This document shows, one piece after another, positions 27,944-38,185 of a stretch of DNA of 46,983 nt (its first letter is position 1; every line of letters begins with the position of its first letter). Position numbers and translations under genes: made by a program. Source of the stretch: Deltaproteobacteria bacterium (GTDB lineage Bacteria > Myxococcota > B64-G9); assembly GCA_016935365.1 (NCBI GenBank), contig JAFGRB010000070.1:1-46983 (forward strand). The letters are read 5' to 3'. Under the pieces are notes generated by a model. The model did not search any database. It was not told the origin of the DNA and saw only the letters and a list, made by a program, of their open reading frames with translations.

Positions 27944-28092
27944 CGACAGCGGGTTCACGGCAGGTGTGGAGTCTAGCACGCCCCGCGCAGTCCAGGAAGC
28001 GAGCTGCATCTGCGGCGGGGTTGACTCGGGCGATCGATTGGGGTCAGATTCCCATCGGTCGCCGAGTCCGAATTCTTTCGACAGGATACGAG

Positions 28093-30159
28093 GTGCAGGA
28101 AGTCTTCGGCAAATACAGGCTGGTGAGGCGCATTGCCCGGGGTGGCATGGCCGAGGTCTTCCTGGCGGCCCACGAGGGCCTGGAGGGCTTTCGCAAGCAC
28201 CTGGCCATCAAGCGGATCCTGCCCGCGATGAGCTCGGATGCCGACTTCGTGACCATGTTTCTGGACGAGGCCCGGCTGGTGGCTCGCTTCAACCACCCGA
28301 ACATCGTCCAGATCTTCGAGCTGGGCGAGGTCGATGGCCGCTACTTCCTGGCGATGGAGTACGTCCATGGCGTGAGCCTGGTCCGCATCCTGCGCAGCTG
28401 CCAGAAGGAGGGCAAGGCGCTGCCGCCCGAGTATGGCGCCCGGATCGTCAGCCAGGCTTGCGAGGGGCTGGAGTACGCGCACAACTTCACCGACGCGGGC
28501 GGCATCGCCCTGAACCTGATCCACAGGGACATCAGCCCGCAGAACCTGATGCTCGGCTACAACGGCGTGGTGAAGGTGCTGGATTTCGGGATCGCCAAGG
28601 CCGCCGGCCGCATCTACCAGACCCAGGCCAGCGTGCTCAAGGGCAAGGTGGCCTACATGTCCCCGGAGCAGATCGCCGGCCGTTCCGATCTGGATCGCCG
28701 CTCCGACATCTTCTCGCTCGGGGTCGTGCTCTGGGAGACCTGCACGGGCCAGCGGCTGTTTCGGGGCGCGCACGTCGCCGAGATCATGGCCTCGATCGTC
28801 AACGATCCGGTGCCCGACCCTCGCGGGCGCAACCCGCAGGTGTCCTCCGAGCTGCGAGACGTGATCCTTCGCTCCCTGCACAAGGATCGCACCCGCCGCT
28901 ACGCCTCGGCGCGCCAGATGCAGGCCGATCTCGAGGAGAAGGTGCTGTCGCGCGGCCCGGTCAGCAGCTACGACCTGAGCGAGTTTCTGCGCGCCCTGGT
29001 GCCCCCCGGGGATCCGGAGGCGGGCGACTCGGTCCCGACGCCTGCGGCGCCGCCGGCCGGGCCGGCCGAGAGCGATTCCGAGGCCGGATCCCGGACCGTC
29101 ACCCAGTCGCTGGATCCCGCAGAGCCGCCGACCCAGGCGTTGAGCCCCAGACCTTCCGAGCCCGAGGCGCCGGGCCCACCGCTGGAGACGGATCGCACTC
29201 CGGCCTCGACCGGACTTCAGCAGCAGACGGAGATCCTGCCGGCCGGGCAGCTCTCCAGCCCGGTGCGGCCAGCGGAAGACGACGGTCTCACCCAGCTCAT
29301 GCCAGCCGAGCAGCCGGACGATCGGCCTCTGGTGATCGGATCGGATGCGGCCGTCGCGCTCGGCCCGCGCGATACGCTGCCAGACGGCAGCCCGCTGGAT
29401 TCTCCCGAGCCGCCTTCCCGGGGCATGGCCCTGCCCGCGGCCGGCCTGGTGCTGATCGCGGTGCTGGGCATCGGGCTGATCTTCTGGGACGACTGGGCGC
29501 CGTTGCTATCCGAGCCTGCGCCCGTTCCCCCGGCTCCAGCCGCCCTGGTCGATGCAGGTCCGGCTTCCTCCGCAGACGGGGCGCGGCCGGACGACGAGAG
29601 CGGCGCGGTCGCGGACCTCGGCCCGGACGACGGCTCGGGAGGCGGACGAGAGGCAGCGGACGGGGGTGCGGGTCCGGATGCCGGATCTCTCACCGGGCGC
29701 ACACCGGATCGCGGCGCGGATCAGAGGCTGCGGGCTGCTGCCAGCCGTGGCTGGCTGCGGATCGACAGCACGCCTGCGACCCGGGTGACGATAGACGGCC
29801 GCGGACACGGCCGCACGCCGCTGGGCCCGGTGGCGCTCAAGGCGGGGCTGCACCGGCTCGTGCTCTCCGACCCGAGCCGGGGGATCCGCATCGGCCGCAG
29901 CGTGCGGATCCGGGCCGGGCACACCGAGCGCCTGTCGGTGACGATCGGCAAGGGCGCGCTCAGGGTCTTCGTCCTGCCTTTCGGCGTGGTGTCGGTGGAC
30001 GGCAAGCGCATCGGCCTGACCCCCCTCTCGGCGCCGATCGAGCTCTACGAGGGCCAGCATACCGTCGAGGCCGTCTGCGAGCGCACCGGCAAGCGCAAGA
30101 GCCGCAGGCTCGCGATCGAGGCCGGCAAGACCGCGACGCTCAACCTGGACCTGCGCTAG
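28093..30159 (+). CDS. Membrane Ser/Thr protein kinase with two PEGA domains
   Basis: From GTG 28093 the protein is 688 residues. The kinase domain is complete: RIARGGMAEVF, AIKRIL, LIHRDISPQNLM near 143, DFG and YMSPEQIAG. A Pro/Ser/Asp-rich linker (about 310-440) leads to one membrane segment (MALPAAGLVLIAVLGIGLIF, about 444-466), then an acidic stretch and two PEGA-type domains (GWLRIDSTPATRVTIDGRGH and ALRVFVLPFGVVSVDGKRIG). HRDISPQN, rather than HRDLKPEN, is typical of myxobacterial kinases. The frame is open upstream to 27964, but GTG 28093, just after GGATACGAG, gives the normal family start. It shares a CTAG stop region with the converging lipoprotein gene. Confidence 0.9.
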   Translation: MQEVFGKYRLVRRIARGGMAEVFLAAHEGLEGFRKHLAIKRILPAMSSDADFVTMFLDEARLVARFNHPNIVQIFELGEVDGRYFLAMEYVHGVSLVRILRSCQKEGKALPPEYGARIVSQACEGLEYAHNFTDAGGIALNLIHRDISPQNLMLGYNGVVKVLDFGIAKAAGRIYQTQASVLKGKVAYMSPEQIAGRSDLDRRSDIFSLGVVLWETCTGQRLFRGAHVAEIMASIVNDPVPDPRGRNPQVSSELRDVILRSLHKDRTRRYASARQMQADLEEKVLSRGPVSSYDLSEFLRALVPPGDPEAGDSVPTPAAPPAGPAESDSEAGSRTVTQSLDPAEPPTQALSPRPSEPEAPGPPLETDRTPASTGLQQQTEILPAGQLSSPVRPAEDDGLTQLMPAEQPDDRPLVIGSDAAVALGPRDTLPDGSPLDSPEPPSRGMALPAAGLVLIAVLGIGLIFWDDWAPLLSEPAPVPPAPAALVDAGPASSADGARPDDESGAVADLGPDDGSGGGREAADGGAGPDAGSLTGRTPDRGADQRLRAAASRGWLRIDSTPATRVTIDGRGHGRTPLGPVALKAGLHRLVLSDPSRGIRIGRSVRIRAGHTERLSVTIGKGALRVFVLPFGVVSVDGKRIGLTPLSAPIELYEGQHTVEAVCERTGKRKSRRLAIEAGKTATLNLDLR

Positions 30160-31145
30160 GGGTTCTCGAGCAGCACCAGGCTGGCCTCGGCGGCCTGGAC
30201 CTCGAGCCAGCGGGGGCCGATGGTGACGATATCGCCGCTCTCGTCCTTGGCCCGGGCAGCGGCCAGGCCCTGGCCGGTCTCCACATTGCTGATGAAGAAG
30301 CGTCCGGTCTCGTCCGTATCGGTAAGCTCCGCGTCGGCCGGGCTGTAGACCAGCGAGGCCGAATCGTAGTAGAGGGAGACGCCCCCGGTGGCATCCGCCA
30401 GCGGCGCGTGGTCGCAGTCCAAGACCTGGCCGATGACCAGACCGTGGCCTGGCCGTATCGGCTCCTGGCCGTTGCGGCTCGCGAGGTGCTGGTAGTCCTG
30501 TTCGGTGAGGGCGGGCACCCAGATCGTATGGACGGCATCGTCGTCACAGCTGCTCGCGGGCAGATAGAGGCCGAAGATGGCGAGATTCGAGAAGAGCACC
30601 AGGGTGTCGGCCGTGCCCTCGACGCGCAGGACCAGCCAGGTGTCGACCGGCAGATCCAGGGAGAACTGGCCCTCGCCGGTGCCCTCCTCGCCGATGACGG
30701 CCGAGTCGACAGCGGCCGGCGCCGCGCTCGAGAAATAGTCGTCCAGTGTGAAAGCGCTGATCTGCAGCCGGTCGGTGGGTACGTTGTCGCCGAGCAGGCT
30801 CTCGGCGATGCACTCGAAGGGGCAGTGCGTAAGCTCGCCCGGTGGAGGTGCCTGCGGCTCGGTGTAGCAGCTCAGATCGGGTGGTGGTGTCACGGATACA
30901 TCGTCCGGCTCGGCCGCGCAGACGCCGCCCGCGCAGCCCTCGCCCTCCGGGCAGTCGCTGTCCTCCAGGCACAGGCCCAGGGCGCTCTGGCAGGTCATGC
31001 GCAGATCGTCCAGAACCGGCAGGCAGGCGAGACCGTCGGAGCACGGGTGCTCGGAGCTGCACTCCTTGCCTTCGAGCGCGAGCTCGCCCGTGCAGGCGGC
31101 CGAGAGCATGACCAGGGCGGCGATGAGGGCTTCTCGAGGCTGCAT
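30156..31145 (-). CDS. Cys-rich lipoprotein with carboxypeptidase-regulatory-like domain
   Basis: The 329-residue protein has a clear lipobox (LSAAC, Cys18) and then a Cys-rich segment (CSSEHPCSDGLACLP, then CLEDSDCPEGEGCAGGVC) of the kind seen in many myxobacterial lipoproteins. The C-terminal part (GHGLVIGQVLDCDHAPLADA, DTDETGRFFISNV) resembles a carboxypeptidase regulatory-like domain. It is similar in plan to the protein at 3001-4647, and both sit by a kinase/FHA locus. ATG 31145 is chosen over an upstream GTG because it gives a normal signal peptide. Its TAG overlaps the kinase TAG by 3 bases, as a shared palindromic CTAG. Confidence 0.75.
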   Translation of the reverse strand: MQPREALIAALVMLSAACTGELALEGKECSSEHPCSDGLACLPVLDDLRMTCQSALGLCLEDSDCPEGEGCAGGVCAAEPDDVSVTPPPDLSCYTEPQAPPPGELTHCPFECIAESLLGDNVPTDRLQISAFTLDDYFSSAAPAAVDSAVIGEEGTGEGQFSLDLPVDTWLVLRVEGTADTLVLFSNLAIFGLYLPASSCDDDAVHTIWVPALTEQDYQHLASRNGQEPIRPGHGLVIGQVLDCDHAPLADATGGVSLYYDSASLVYSPADAELTDTDETGRFFISNVETGQGLAAARAKDESGDIVTIGPRWLEVQAAEASLVLLENP

Positions 31146-31210
31146 GAGTCGATGTGTATCACGCACAGCGCGTACTTGGCAATCCTGCGTCGGCGGGCTA
31201 GGATGTCCGG

Positions 31211-32568
<1,358 letters not shown>

Positions 32569-32569
<1 letters not shown>

Positions 32570-33180
32570 TGCCTTCCGGACGCATCTTCGATATCAGCCG
32601 CGAGCTCTACGCCGGGATGCCGATCTACCCCGGCGATCCGGAGTTCTCGTCGCGCGCGGTCTCGGAGCTGGATCCGGCCGACGAGACGAGCTGTGCGCTG
32701 ACCGCGATCGGGCTCTCGACCCACTGCGGAACCCACCTCGATGCCCCGGCGCACTTCATGGCGGGCGGGGCGAGCGTCGACCGGGCCCCGCTCGGCCTCC
32801 TGTGCGGCCAGGCGCGTCTGCTCGCGCTGCCGGGGCCCGCGGTCGACGCGGGCGCGCTCGCGGCCTGGGATCTGAGAGAAGTGGAACGCTTGCTGATCCG
32901 TACCGGCAGCCATCGAGGACATCTGACACCTGACGCCGCGTCGATGCTCAGGGACAGGACCGCGGTGCGGCTGGTGGGCATCGATTCGATGTCGATCGGG
33001 TCGCAGGGCTCGGGCCACCGGGTGCACCGGATCCTGCTCTGCGGCCAGGAGCCGATCTGGATCCTCGAGGGGCTCGACCTGGATGGCGTGCCGCCCGGTG
33101 CATACGAGCTCTGCTGCCTGCCCCTGAAGATCCGCGGTGCGGACGGGGCGCCGGCAAGGGTGATCCTGCAGGGCGGCTGA
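32569..33180 (+). CDS. Cyclase-family metal-dependent hydrolase (kynurenine-formamidase-like)
   Basis: The 203-residue protein has the family metal motif HCGTHLDAPAHF with H52, H56, D58 and H62. It opens with FDISRELYAGMPIYPGDPEF and closes with PPGAYELCCLPLKIRGADGAPARV, both typical of the cyclase/KynB-like family. Members hydrolyse amides or esters such as N-formylkynurenine; no tryptophan-degradation genes are adjacent, so the substrate is open. The start codon overlaps the activator's stop (ATGA), so the enzyme is made together with a sigma-54 regulator, an unusual pairing. The next 155 nt have no gene. Confidence 0.85.
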
Positions 33181-33335
33181 GCACTCGAGCCGCCGGTCCT
33201 GTCCGGTTCTCTGTCCAGCCCGGCTCGGGAGCTTCGGGCTTCCATGCGGCAACAATCATTCGATTTCAATGCTTTCACGCATCGCGGCCATCGGGGCATG
33301 GCGCTTGCTCCGGACTGGCGGGCAGGAGGTGCTCC

Positions 33336-35507
33336 ATGCGCGATCGGATGGTGGTATGTCTAGGCCTGGCCCTGGCCAGCATGCTGGCTGCGGAGCATGC
33401 GCGGGCTTCCGTGAAGGACCATGTGGACACGTACTGGCACTACCGGGATCGCCTGACGAGCGAGTTCCTGGTGCTCGGCGAGGAGCAGGGCCTGTCGCTG
33501 CCGGCCTCGGACAAGTGGAAGCGCGAGCAGAGCACGATCCTCTCCTGGGCCGACTGCACGACGTTCCACGGCTGGTACATCGCCGCCCTGGCCACGGAGC
33601 ACTACCTGCTGAGCCACCCGGAGCGCTTTCCGAACTTCGCCCGGGGACGGAGCCGGGCCCGCCAGGACGTCGAGCGGGAGCTCTACCTGGCGCTTAGCGC
33701 CCTGCGCCGGCTGGACCGCTGGGCCGAGAGCACCTTCGAGAAAGGCCACCCGGACGTGCCCGGCTTCTTCATCCGGGACGACGTGCTGCGCGACGACGAG
33801 CACGGCGATGACATCCGCAGGCTCTTTCCCGGCCAGCCCTACGACTTCGTGCTGTCCGACTTCATGGCCGCCGATCACCGGGACAAGGAGATGAGCCAGG
33901 ACCAGGTCATCCACCTGCTCTTCGGCCTGGCCTTCGTCCACCAGCTCGTGCCGGGAGACCTGGTCGTCGAGGGCATGCCCATCCGGCAGGAGGCCTCCGC
34001 CATCGCGATCGACATGGTCGAGATCATGACCGACCGGCGCTTCGATTGCTGTGAGCCGGGCTCATCGTGCTCCGCCTGGGTGATCCGCAACCCGGTCAGC
34101 AAGCGCAAGGTCAAGCGAGGCGCGAGCGCGGGTCGCATGGCGCCTGGCATCAACAAGGCGGTCAACTTCCTGACCGACGACCGCATCAACTTCGGCCATT
34201 TGATCTCCGAGTGGGGCTGGGCTCGCTGGTACGACCTGCGGCTCTTTATGTACCTGCAGAACGCGGACAACCTGCACATGACCATGGCGCTGGCGGCCAT
34301 CTCCAACGGCTGGGATCGAGACGGCGAGCGGCGGACCCTGAAGGACCTGATGAGCTACGCGGGCGAGCACGGCTGGTATCTCTATCCGCTGGCGAACGCG
34401 GTCCTGCAGCCGAAGGTCGTGACCCGGCTGCCCTACTGGGGAGACTACCAGAAGAGCCTGGTCGGTCACGTGCGGCCCATGCTCGACAGCGCGCCCTGGC
34501 AGGGGCCGTACCAGGAATGTGCGCCGGAGCACAGGGGCTGGTGCTGCCCGCAGCGCTTCCTGCGCGAGCGGACCGAGCAGAACCAGGGCCTGGAGCACTT
34601 CCGCGGTACGCAGCGCTCCTTCAACGGCCTCGACTACATGCTGCTGCACAACCTGTACTACATCGCCATCGAGCAGATGTGGGAGGATCCGGGCGCGGGC
34701 GGCGCAGCGGGCGCCATCGCCGGCGAGTCGAGCGCGGCACGGGATGCCGACGACGGAGAGGCGATCGGCGCGCCCGCCGACGGCGACGCGGAGGGCGCTT
34801 CGGCGGGCGGAGAGGCAAGCGAGGCTGCAGATGGCGCGGCTGCGGACGGTGACGCGACGGCCGGCGGGACGGGCGGCGATGCTGCGGATGGGACGGGTAG
34901 CGATGCTGCGGATGGCGCGGCTGCGGACGGTGACGCGACGGCCGGCGGTGCGGGCGACGAGGCAGCGGATGGGACGGGCAGCGATGCTGCGGATGGCGCG
35001 GCTGAGGACGGTGATGCGACGGCCGGCGGGGCGGCTGGCGACGCGGCGGATGGAGCGGATGGCGATGCACCGGAGGGCGGGGCGCTGTGCTCGGCGCTGC
35101 TCGGGCCGGATGCCGACTGCGAGCCGGGCGATGCGACGCTGGTCGACGAGGCCTGCTCCGAGGAGGCCTTCTCCGAGCCCTGCGGGTTCTGCGAGCGCAT
35201 GTGCGATAGGCTCCTGAGCTGCGCGGCCGGGTACAGCTCCGAGCCGCGGGACATGCTGCCGGGCTGCCTGCTGGACTGCGTGGACATGAACATCGAGGCG
35301 ATCCGGCCGCGGGCCCGCCAGGCGTCGAGCTGCGCCGCGGACGCGCTGGGCGACTGCGCGCGGATGCGAGACTGCTTCCTGCCCGACGATCCGGAGATCG
35401 ATGTCGATGCCGGCGCCGGATGCCAGACCGGCGGCCGGGGCTCTGCACTCGCCTCGCTGGCCCTGCTCGGGCTGCTGCTGATCGCGCGCCGGCGCTCCCT
35501 CGTCTGA
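33336..35507 (+). CDS. Secreted Cys-rich protein with tandem repeat and MYXO-CTERM tail
   Basis: The 723-residue protein has a signal peptide (MVVCLGLALASMLAAEHARA) and a large globular part (about 26-450) rich in His, Trp and Asp with no motif I can name. A low-complexity Ala/Asp/Gly region includes three 27-residue repeats. A Cys-rich segment follows (CSALLGPDADC, CGFCERMCDRLLSC), then a MYXO-CTERM-like end: GCQTGGRGSALASLALLGLL and ARRRSLV. It should be exported and anchored at the surface, with the tail as sorting signal. ATG 33336 follows CAGGAGG. Conserved residues in the first 450 hint at an enzyme, but none could be assigned. Confidence 0.75.
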   Translation: MRDRMVVCLGLALASMLAAEHARASVKDHVDTYWHYRDRLTSEFLVLGEEQGLSLPASDKWKREQSTILSWADCTTFHGWYIAALATEHYLLSHPERFPNFARGRSRARQDVERELYLALSALRRLDRWAESTFEKGHPDVPGFFIRDDVLRDDEHGDDIRRLFPGQPYDFVLSDFMAADHRDKEMSQDQVIHLLFGLAFVHQLVPGDLVVEGMPIRQEASAIAIDMVEIMTDRRFDCCEPGSSCSAWVIRNPVSKRKVKRGASAGRMAPGINKAVNFLTDDRINFGHLISEWGWARWYDLRLFMYLQNADNLHMTMALAAISNGWDRDGERRTLKDLMSYAGEHGWYLYPLANAVLQPKVVTRLPYWGDYQKSLVGHVRPMLDSAPWQGPYQECAPEHRGWCCPQRFLRERTEQNQGLEHFRGTQRSFNGLDYMLLHNLYYIAIEQMWEDPGAGGAAGAIAGESSAARDADDGEAIGAPADGDAEGASAGGEASEAADGAAADGDATAGGTGGDAADGTGSDAADGAAADGDATAGGAGDEAADGTGSDAADGAAEDGDATAGGAAGDAADGADGDAPEGGALCSALLGPDADCEPGDATLVDEACSEEAFSEPCGFCERMCDRLLSCAAGYSSEPRDMLPGCLLDCVDMNIEAIRPRARQASSCAADALGDCARMRDCFLPDDPEIDVDAGAGCQTGGRGSALASLALLGLLLIARRRSLV
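34821..35063 (+). repeat. Three 81-nt in-frame tandem repeats
   Basis: Units lie at 34821-34901, 34902-34982 and 34983-35063. Each encodes 27 residues starting with (D/E)AADGAAxDGDATAGG. They differ at only some positions, so they arose by recent duplication. They lengthen the flexible linker between the globular domain and the Cys-rich anchor region. Copy number is likely to vary between strains by slippage or unequal crossing-over, without shifting the frame. Confidence 0.9.
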
Positions 35508-35582
35508 AGGACCCTGCGGTTGACAAGCAGGCGACCCGCGTTGATCATGCCGGTGACTGCAATCCGGCAAGGAGGCCGCCTC

Positions 35583-36560
35583 ATGTTCTCGACTGTCCGC
35601 TGGTGGATCCTCATCTGCATTTCGGCCTGTGTGAGCCTGCCGAGCTGCGGCGGCGGCCTGTTGTTCGAGAGACGGGCGCGGCCCGTCGACGAGGAGGAGA
35701 AGACATCGGTCGAGCAGTCGGAGGCGGCCGCCCGCGGCGAGACCGTTCCGTCCGACGCCGGCTCCAAGGACCAGGCCGTCGCCAAGGCGGCTCCCCGACC
35801 CATCGTGGTCGTGTTCGACATCGAGGCCAAGGGCGCCGAGCTGAGCGCGACCTTCCTCGACGGCCTGAGCGACTACTTGAGCATGCGGCTGGCCGAGTCG
35901 GGCCGCTACCAGGTGGTGCCGCGCTCGACGCTCAAGGAGCGCCTGGTGGCCCAGAAGAGCGAGTCGTACAAGGCCTGCTATGACCAGTCCTGCCAGGTGG
36001 AGCTCGGCCGGGAGCTGGCGGCCGAGAAGACCGTGGCCAGCCAGATCCTCAAGCTGGGCTCGGCCTGCAAGATCAGCCTGGGGCTGTACGACCTGACCAA
36101 GGCCGCCACCGAGAGAGCGGCCACCCAGGAGGCCGACTGCGAGGAGGACAAGCTGGTCAAGGCCTTCGAGCTGGCGGTGGCCGAGCTGACCGGCCAGCAG
36201 ACCGAATCGCCAGGCGCCGATGCACCGCATGCGGATCTGCCCGGGCCGCAGACCAGCTCGCCGGATGCGCCATCCGAGACCGGCCCTGCATGGGGCGAGC
36301 GAGTCGAGGAGATCCTTCGGGCTTCTCGACCCGATCTCGAGGCCTGCCTGTCCAGGGCGAACCTTCGCATTCTACCTCCGAACGGGGTGCACCTGATCCT
36401 GACCGTGGACTCCATGGGCAGGATCCGCAAGATACGGATCCGGGAACGCCGGGTACGTGGCCGGCCGGTCGCGCGCTGCCTGAAGGACGCGGTGAGGCCC
36501 GTCCGCCTGCCGGAGTTCCAGGGACCGGTCCGCGAGCACGTCCTGCACGTGAGTCTATGA
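35583..36560 (+). CDS. Lipoprotein with AgmX/PglI-like C-terminal domain
   Basis: The 325-residue protein has a lipobox-like SLPSC (Cys22). A middle domain (about 70-200; IVVVFDIEAKGAELSATFLD, MRLAESGRYQVVPRSTLKE, CYDQSCQVELGRELAAEK) resembles the sugar- or peptide-binding-like domains common in myxobacterial lipoproteins and distantly recalls CsgG/TolB-type modules. The C-terminal domain (VDSMGRIRKIRIRERR, CLKDAVRPVRLPEFQGPV) fits the AgmX/PglI C-terminal family, TonB-like, linked in myxobacteria to gliding and surface processes. ATG 35583 follows AAGGAGG with a 7-nt spacer. It converges on the small lipoprotein gene. Confidence 0.7.
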   Translation: MFSTVRWWILICISACVSLPSCGGGLLFERRARPVDEEEKTSVEQSEAAARGETVPSDAGSKDQAVAKAAPRPIVVVFDIEAKGAELSATFLDGLSDYLSMRLAESGRYQVVPRSTLKERLVAQKSESYKACYDQSCQVELGRELAAEKTVASQILKLGSACKISLGLYDLTKAATERAATQEADCEEDKLVKAFELAVAELTGQQTESPGADAPHADLPGPQTSSPDAPSETGPAWGERVEEILRASRPDLEACLSRANLRILPPNGVHLILTVDSMGRIRKIRIRERRVRGRPVARCLKDAVRPVRLPEFQGPVREHVLHVSL

Positions 36561-36584
36561 TGCGCTATGATGCGCTAGCCCCTG

Positions 36585-36911
36585 CTACTGGCTCACGAAG
36601 GCGTGGTCGCATACCTTTCCATCGCTGCCGAAGTCGACGATCAGCGTCTGGGTTTTCGGATCCTGGCCGACGACCGCGTGGGAATGGACCCACGTCCACC
36701 GCTCGACGCATCCTTTGGGGTGGTTGGAGACGGGCGCCTGCTGGTGCGGTTGTCCGAACCAGGCGATGATCTGATCCTTGTTCTGCACGCCGTCTTGGAC
36801 TTCGTTGGCGTGCGTCGTGTCGAACTTCTTGCCCACCGTAGCGCATCCAATGCCGACTGCGACCATCAGCGCCGTCACCGAGATGATCACGAGATAGAGT
36901 CTTGCGTTCAC
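36585..36911 (-). CDS. Small lipoprotein, SmpA/OmlA (BamE)-like
   Basis: This 108-residue protein has a signal peptide and lipobox VGIGC (Cys23). The mature part, GKKFDTTHANEVQDGVQNKD then IIAWFGQPHQ, has the helix-then-turn pattern of SmpA/OmlA domains, where a FGxP-like turn follows a short helix. BamE members help assemble outer-membrane proteins, but many lipoproteins with this fold have other roles, so only the fold is suggested. The ATG overlaps no other gene. Convergent with 35583-36560; between them a 10-bp direct repeat (TATGATGCGC twice, about 36557-36576) is visible. Confidence 0.7.
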   Translation of the reverse strand: MNARLYLVIISVTALMVAVGIGCATVGKKFDTTHANEVQDGVQNKDQIIAWFGQPHQQAPVSNHPKGCVERWTWVHSHAVVGQDPKTQTLIVDFGSDGKVCDHAFVSQ

Positions 36912-36987
36912 TTCTGCCCTCCCGTCGAGAAAGAGATGAGACAGCCTGCTCCGATGCTGCTTGACGAGCTCGAAAAGGTGCGTGAGC

Positions 36988-38103
36988 TCAATCCCATGGG
37001 AAACGATAACCCTCCAGGCCGCATTCGCGGCGCATCGCGTCGATCTGTTCGCGCAGCGCTGCGTTGACGGGCGCCCCCCGGTCCCGGCGCTCGAGCCAGG
37101 CCAGGTGCTCCTTCTCGCCCGCGGTGTAGATGCGCTCTGCGCCCGGGGCTTTCTTCGAGGCGCGCAGCTGCCTGCAGATCTCGCCCGCGGTGCGCTTGAA
37201 ATCGGCCAGCGGGCAGAAGGCCTCGACGTCGATGGCCAGGAAGAAATGGCCCAGCTTGTAGGGCACGCGCTTGCCGTCCTCCAGGCCCAGGAGCTGCTTG
37301 AGGAAGGCGCCCTGCTGGAGCGCCGCGCAGAGGATCTCGACCACCGTGGCGTAGCCGTAGCCCTTGTAGCCGGCCGTCTCCTCGCCCAAGCCCCCCAGCG
37401 GCGTGAGCGCGGCCTTGCCGGAGACCAGGTCGGCCAGGATCTGGTGGGTGTCGGTTCGCGTGTGGCCCGATTCGTCGATGACCCAGCCCGGCGGCAGGGC
37501 CTTGCCGGCCCGGTCGTACCACTCGATCTTGCCGCGCTGGGCGACCGATGTGGCGCAGTCCAGCACGAAGGGGAAGTCCTCGTCGGTCGGGATGCCGAAG
37601 GTCAGCGGGTTGGTGCCCAGCATGTTCTCCACGCCGAAGGTGGGCGCGATGGAGGGCCGGGCATTGGAGCCGGTCGCGCCGATCATGCCCGCTTCGGTGG
37701 CCATCAGGGAGTAGTAGCCGGCGATGCCGTAGTGGGTGGAGTTGCGCACCGCCACCATGCCGGTGCCGTACTGGCGGGCCTTGTCGATCGCCAGCTGCAT
37801 GGCGCGCTTGCCGATGACCTGGCCCATGCCGTGGTGCCCGTCGACCACGGCCGTGGTGGGGCTCTCGCGCACGATCTCGAGCTCGGTCACCGGGAACTGG
37901 ATGCCGTTCTTGATACGGTCGTAGTAGATCGGCTTCATCCGGCCGATGCCGTGGGAGTCGATCCCGCGCTTGTCGGCAGAGACCAGCACGTCCGCGCAGA
38001 TGGCCGCATCCTCCGGCGGCACGCCCAGGGACTCGAAGACCTCCCGCATGAAGCGCTCGAGGATGTCGAATGGAACGTAATCCACCGCTTGCTCGTCGGC
38101 CAT
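36988..38103 (-). CDS. Malate/L-lactate dehydrogenase family NAD(P)-dependent oxidoreductase
   Basis: The 371-residue protein belongs to the Ldh2/MDH2-type family, which differs in fold from ordinary lactate dehydrogenase. It has DKRGIDSHGIGRM, VVDGHHGMGQVIG, RNSTHYGIAGYYS, ATGSNARPSIAPTFG, GTNPLTFGIPT and GYKGYGYATVVEIL. Members reduce or oxidise 2-oxo and 2-hydroxy acids such as malate, lactate, ureidoglycolate or sulfolactate; the substrate is unclear. ATG 38103 has GAGGAG upstream; an in-frame extension to 38160 lacks family sequence. It follows the membrane hydrolase gene by 82 nt. Confidence 0.92.
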   Translation of the reverse strand: MADEQAVDYVPFDILERFMREVFESLGVPPEDAAICADVLVSADKRGIDSHGIGRMKPIYYDRIKNGIQFPVTELEIVRESPTTAVVDGHHGMGQVIGKRAMQLAIDKARQYGTGMVAVRNSTHYGIAGYYSLMATEAGMIGATGSNARPSIAPTFGVENMLGTNPLTFGIPTDEDFPFVLDCATSVAQRGKIEWYDRAGKALPPGWVIDESGHTRTDTHQILADLVSGKAALTPLGGLGEETAGYKGYGYATVVEILCAALQQGAFLKQLLGLEDGKRVPYKLGHFFLAIDVEAFCPLADFKRTAGEICRQLRASKKAPGAERIYTAGEKEHLAWLERRDRGAPVNAALREQIDAMRRECGLEGYRFPWD

Positions 38104-38185
38104 CGGTACTCCTCTTCTCGCCCCGCGCACCGGTCTATCACGCGATGCGTCAAAGAACAAGAGGATGGACGCGCCTGTTCGGCGT

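Noticed and set aside
25370-27976. Plus-strand open frame of 868 codons
   Set aside because: It is the antisense shadow of secA and has no recognisable motif or ribosome site.
28021-28050. TTGACT-led promoter before the second kinase
   Set aside because: TTGACT at 28021 is a good -35, but the best -10 at 17-18 nt (TCAGAT or CAGATT) is poor, so I did not list it.
34062-36230. Minus-strand open frame of 722 codons
   Set aside because: It is antisense to two genes with signal peptides and a MYXO-CTERM tail. The frame runs through tandem repeats and is low-complexity.
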